Made by a program: the position numbers and the translations under genes | Shown: positions 4,607 through 6,681 of the stretch, piece by piece | Layout of the letters: each line of letters starts with the position of its first letter | Numbering within the stretch: position 1 is the first letter of the stretch | The notes under the pieces: model-generated | Told to the model about the DNA's origin: nothing | Database searches by the model: none | What the model saw: the letters and a program-made list of their open reading frames with translations, nothing else | NCBI GenBank assembly: GCA_002683195.1 | Contig: NYSW01000050.1 | Coordinates: 39,828-46,508 of the forward strand | Direction of reading: 5' to 3' | Source: Phycisphaerae bacterium | Lineage (GTDB): Bacteria; Planctomycetota; Phycisphaerae; Phycisphaerales; SM1A02 | Length of the DNA: 6,681 nt

Positions 4607-6681
4607 ATGTCCGATCCTCACGTCACCACCGAAGTCGCCGCCAGCCGAACCCAGACTCATTCCGATGATCCCGGTCGAATCGGACCGGAAGATCCCGCGC
4701 GGTTCCTCAACCGAGATCTTCAGTGGCTCGAGTTCAACCGCCGAGTGTTGTTCCAGGCGATCGACCCTCGCAATCCGCTCCTCGAACGAGTTCGTTTCCT
4801 GGCCATCACCGCCAGCAATCTCGACGAATTCTTCATGAAGCGGATCGGTGGCCTGAAGCGTCGAAAGGCGATGGGCCTCGGCGGTCAGGAATCCGATTCA
4901 CTTCCGCCGGAGAAGCAACTGGGGGAGTTGCGGCGGGTGGTCTTGGAACTGTTCGAACTGCAGAAGCGATGTTTCCGCAACGACGTCATGCCGGCCCTGA
5001 ACGAGCAGGGCATCGAGCTGCTTGGCTGGGAGCAGTTGACGGGCGAGGAACAGAAGACCGCGGAGGCATGGTATCGCGCCAACATCTTCCCGATTCTCAC
5101 GCCGCTGGCGGTCGACCCCGGGCACCGTTTTCCGTTCATCTCCAACCTCAGCGTCTCGATCGGAGTCACGGTTCGTCGCGGCGGCGAGACCGAGGAACTC
5201 TTCGCCCGCGTCAAGGTGCCCGAGATGCCCACCCGGCTTCACGACCTCGGCGACGGACGTCGTTTCGTGCCGGTGCAGAGCATCATCGAGCACAATCTGG
5301 ATGATCTCTTCCCCGGAATGGAGATCCTGCGGATCATGCCGTTTCGGGTCACCCGGAACGCCGACCTCGAACAGGACAGCGAAGACGCCGAAGATCTGCT
5401 GGAGCACATCCAGCAGCAGCTTCGCGAACGGCGATTCGCTCGTTCGGTCCGTCTGGAGGTCGGCAAGAACCCCGATCCGCGGATGGTCCGTCTGATTCTC
5501 GACGAACTCGAACTCGATGACGAGGACCTCTACGAAACCGATCCGATTCTGGACTACGGGATCTTGAACGGCATCGCCGATCTCGACCATTCGGAACATC
5601 GATTCAAGCCGTGGCGACCGTTGGTGCCGAGGGTCCTTGAAGGTGACGAAGACGCCGACATCCTCGCGGCCACTCGGCGAGGCGATCTGCTCGTTCACAT
5701 GCCGTACGAGTCATTCGATGCGACGGTCGAACGTTTCGTGGAACAAGCGGCCGCCGATCCCAAGGTGCTCTGCATCAAGCAGACGCTCTACCGCACCTCG
5801 GGTGACAGCCCGTTCATTCCCGCCCTGATCAAGGCGGCGGAGAGTGGCAAGCAGGTTGCGGTGCTGGTGGAACTCCGAGCCCGCTTCGACGAAGCGAGGA
5901 ATATCCACTGGGCACGAAAGCTCGAGGATGCCGGGGTTCATGTGGCATACGGGGTGGTCGGGCTCAAGACCCACACCAAGACGGTGTTGGTGGTTCGGCA
6001 GGAAACGTCCGGCATTCGCTGCTACGCCTACGTGGGTACGGGGAACTTCAATTCGAAGACCGCGAAGCTTTACGAGGATCTGGGGCTCTTCACCTGCGAC
6101 CCGGCCATCACCGAGGACCTGGTCTCGCTTTTCAACTACATGACCGGTCGAAGTCGTCAGCGCGAGTACAACAAGATGCTGGTCGCGCCCACGACGATGA
6201 AGAAGACCTTCCTCGAACTCATCGACCGGGAGATCCTGCTCGCGGGATCCGGTCGACCGGCCCGGATCGTCTGCAAGATGAATCAGCTGGAGGATCGTGA
6301 AGTCACGGATGCTCTGTATCGCGCCTCGCGAGCCGGGGTGAAGATCGACTGCATCGTCCGCGGATTCTGCTGCCTCCGGGCCGGCGTGCCGGGGTTGAGC
6401 GAGAACATCCGCGTCACCTCGATCATCGGCCGATTCCTCGAGCACAGCCGGATCTTCTGGTTCTCTGGTGGTCGGGAGGATCCGCTCGATGGTGACTTCT
6501 TCATCGGGAGCGCCGACTGGATGTACCGAAACCTTCACAACCGGGTGGAAGCCACCGTCCCGGTGGAGCATCGCAGCCTGCGGGAACGACTCTGGGAGAT
6601 CCTCCAGATCGAGATCGCCGATCACCGGCAGGCGTGGGACATGCGACCGGACGGGACCTACGCGCTTCGGGACGCCAGTGG
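4607..6681 (+). CDS. ppk1: Polyphosphate kinase 1 (nearly complete, C-terminus cut)
   Basis: The frame is open from an ATG at 4607 to the window edge, giving 691 residues; E. coli Ppk has 688, so little is missing. Ppk1 reversibly moves the gamma phosphate of ATP onto a growing inorganic polyphosphate chain and is usually membrane-associated. Domains appear in order: the N domain (FLNRDLQWLEFNRRVL from about residue 33, and ASNLDEFFMKRIGG), the head domain with MPFRVTRNADLEQD, then two phospholipase-D-like C domains. The phosphorylated histidine is His456 in GLKTHTK and the second catalytic histidine is His613 in FLEHSR. Their 157-residue spacing equals that of E. coli His435 and His592. YVGTGNFN, the following TAKLYEDLGLFT segment and GSADWMYRN are also intact. 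The first 30 or so residues are a polar extension without clear homology. No Shine-Dalgarno sequence precedes the ATG; an in-frame TTG at 4580 is less likely. The PTPS gene lies 116 bp upstream on the same strand. With PhoU in the same region it suggests phosphate storage and sensing, but no direct link is shown. Confidence 0.97.
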   Translation, partial: MSDPHVTTEVAASRTQTHSDDPGRIGPEDPARFLNRDLQWLEFNRRVLFQAIDPRNPLLERVRFLAITASNLDEFFMKRIGGLKRRKAMGLGGQESDSLPPEKQLGELRRVVLELFELQKRCFRNDVMPALNEQGIELLGWEQLTGEEQKTAEAWYRANIFPILTPLAVDPGHRFPFISNLSVSIGVTVRRGGETEELFARVKVPEMPTRLHDLGDGRRFVPVQSIIEHNLDDLFPGMEILRIMPFRVTRNADLEQDSEDAEDLLEHIQQQLRERRFARSVRLEVGKNPDPRMVRLILDELELDDEDLYETDPILDYGILNGIADLDHSEHRFKPWRPLVPRVLEGDEDADILAATRRGDLLVHMPYESFDATVERFVEQAAADPKVLCIKQTLYRTSGDSPFIPALIKAAESGKQVAVLVELRARFDEARNIHWARKLEDAGVHVAYGVVGLKTHTKTVLVVRQETSGIRCYAYVGTGNFNSKTAKLYEDLGLFTCDPAITEDLVSLFNYMTGRSRQREYNKMLVAPTTMKKTFLELIDREILLAGSGRPARIVCKMNQLEDREVTDALYRASRAGVKIDCIVRGFCCLRAGVPGLSENIRVTSIIGRFLEHSRIFWFSGGREDPLDGDFFIGSADWMYRNLHNRVEATVPVEHRSLRERLWEILQIEIADHRQAWDMRPDGTYALRDAS

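Noticed and set aside
5711..6625. Minus-strand open frame of 304 codons opposite ppk1
   Set aside because: It is fully antisense to the conserved Ppk1 catalytic domains, so its length reflects codon bias on the real strand.
1..6681. A defence system, mobile island or CRISPR array
   Set aside because: All seven genes are recognisable metabolic or regulatory families with uniform composition, and no direct-repeat array, integrase, transposase or tRNA attachment site was seen on either strand.

Overview
The window holds seven protein-coding genes of a GC-rich bacterium. Two are cut by the window edges: a UDP-sugar pyrophosphorylase at the left and polyphosphate kinase at the right. The gene set, the eukaryote-like UDPGP-type pyrophosphorylase, the PTPS-III-like pterin enzyme and the scarcity of strong Shine-Dalgarno sequences suggest a member of the Planctomycetota, perhaps Phycisphaerae. 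That assignment is inference from protein style, not proof. I saw no rRNA, tRNA, CRISPR array, insertion sequence, phage gene or other mobile-element signal.

Layout, left to right. Minus strand, 1-1177: phoU is followed by a closely spaced UDPGP-family nucleotidyltransferase that runs off the left edge, so the two probably form one operon. A 119-bp divergent intergenic region holds a TATACT-like -10 for phoU, a GC-rich palindrome in the phoU leader and a TAGCAT -10-like box just before pdxJ. Plus strand, 1297-2621: pdxJ is joined through an ATGA overlap to a Nudix hydrolase. Minus strand, 2634-4034: a phosphoglucosamine/phosphohexose mutase (GlmM-like) converges on the Nudix gene with 12 bp between stop codons. 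A 78-bp divergent region separates it from a 6-pyruvoyl-tetrahydropterin synthase (PTPS/QueD superfamily) gene on the plus strand at 4113-4490. A 116-bp gap with an imperfect hairpin then precedes ppk1 (4607 to the right edge, nearly complete).

How the genes fit together. They are mostly housekeeping metabolism: vitamin B6 synthesis (PdxJ), amino-sugar and nucleotide-sugar supply for the envelope (GlmM-like mutase and UDPGP-type pyrophosphorylase), pterin/folate chemistry (PTPS-like) and phosphate homeostasis (PhoU and Ppk1, at opposite ends). No PstSCAB transporter or PhoBR genes are in view.

I do not see a new multi-gene defence or mobile system. The most interesting points are the PTPS-like enzyme, which carries the ExxHGH motif in place of the catalytic cysteine and also lacks the usual LDHxxLN motif; a shared 10-base -10-like element placed so close to the pdxJ and PTPS start codons that the mRNAs may be leaderless; and the palindrome just upstream of phoU.
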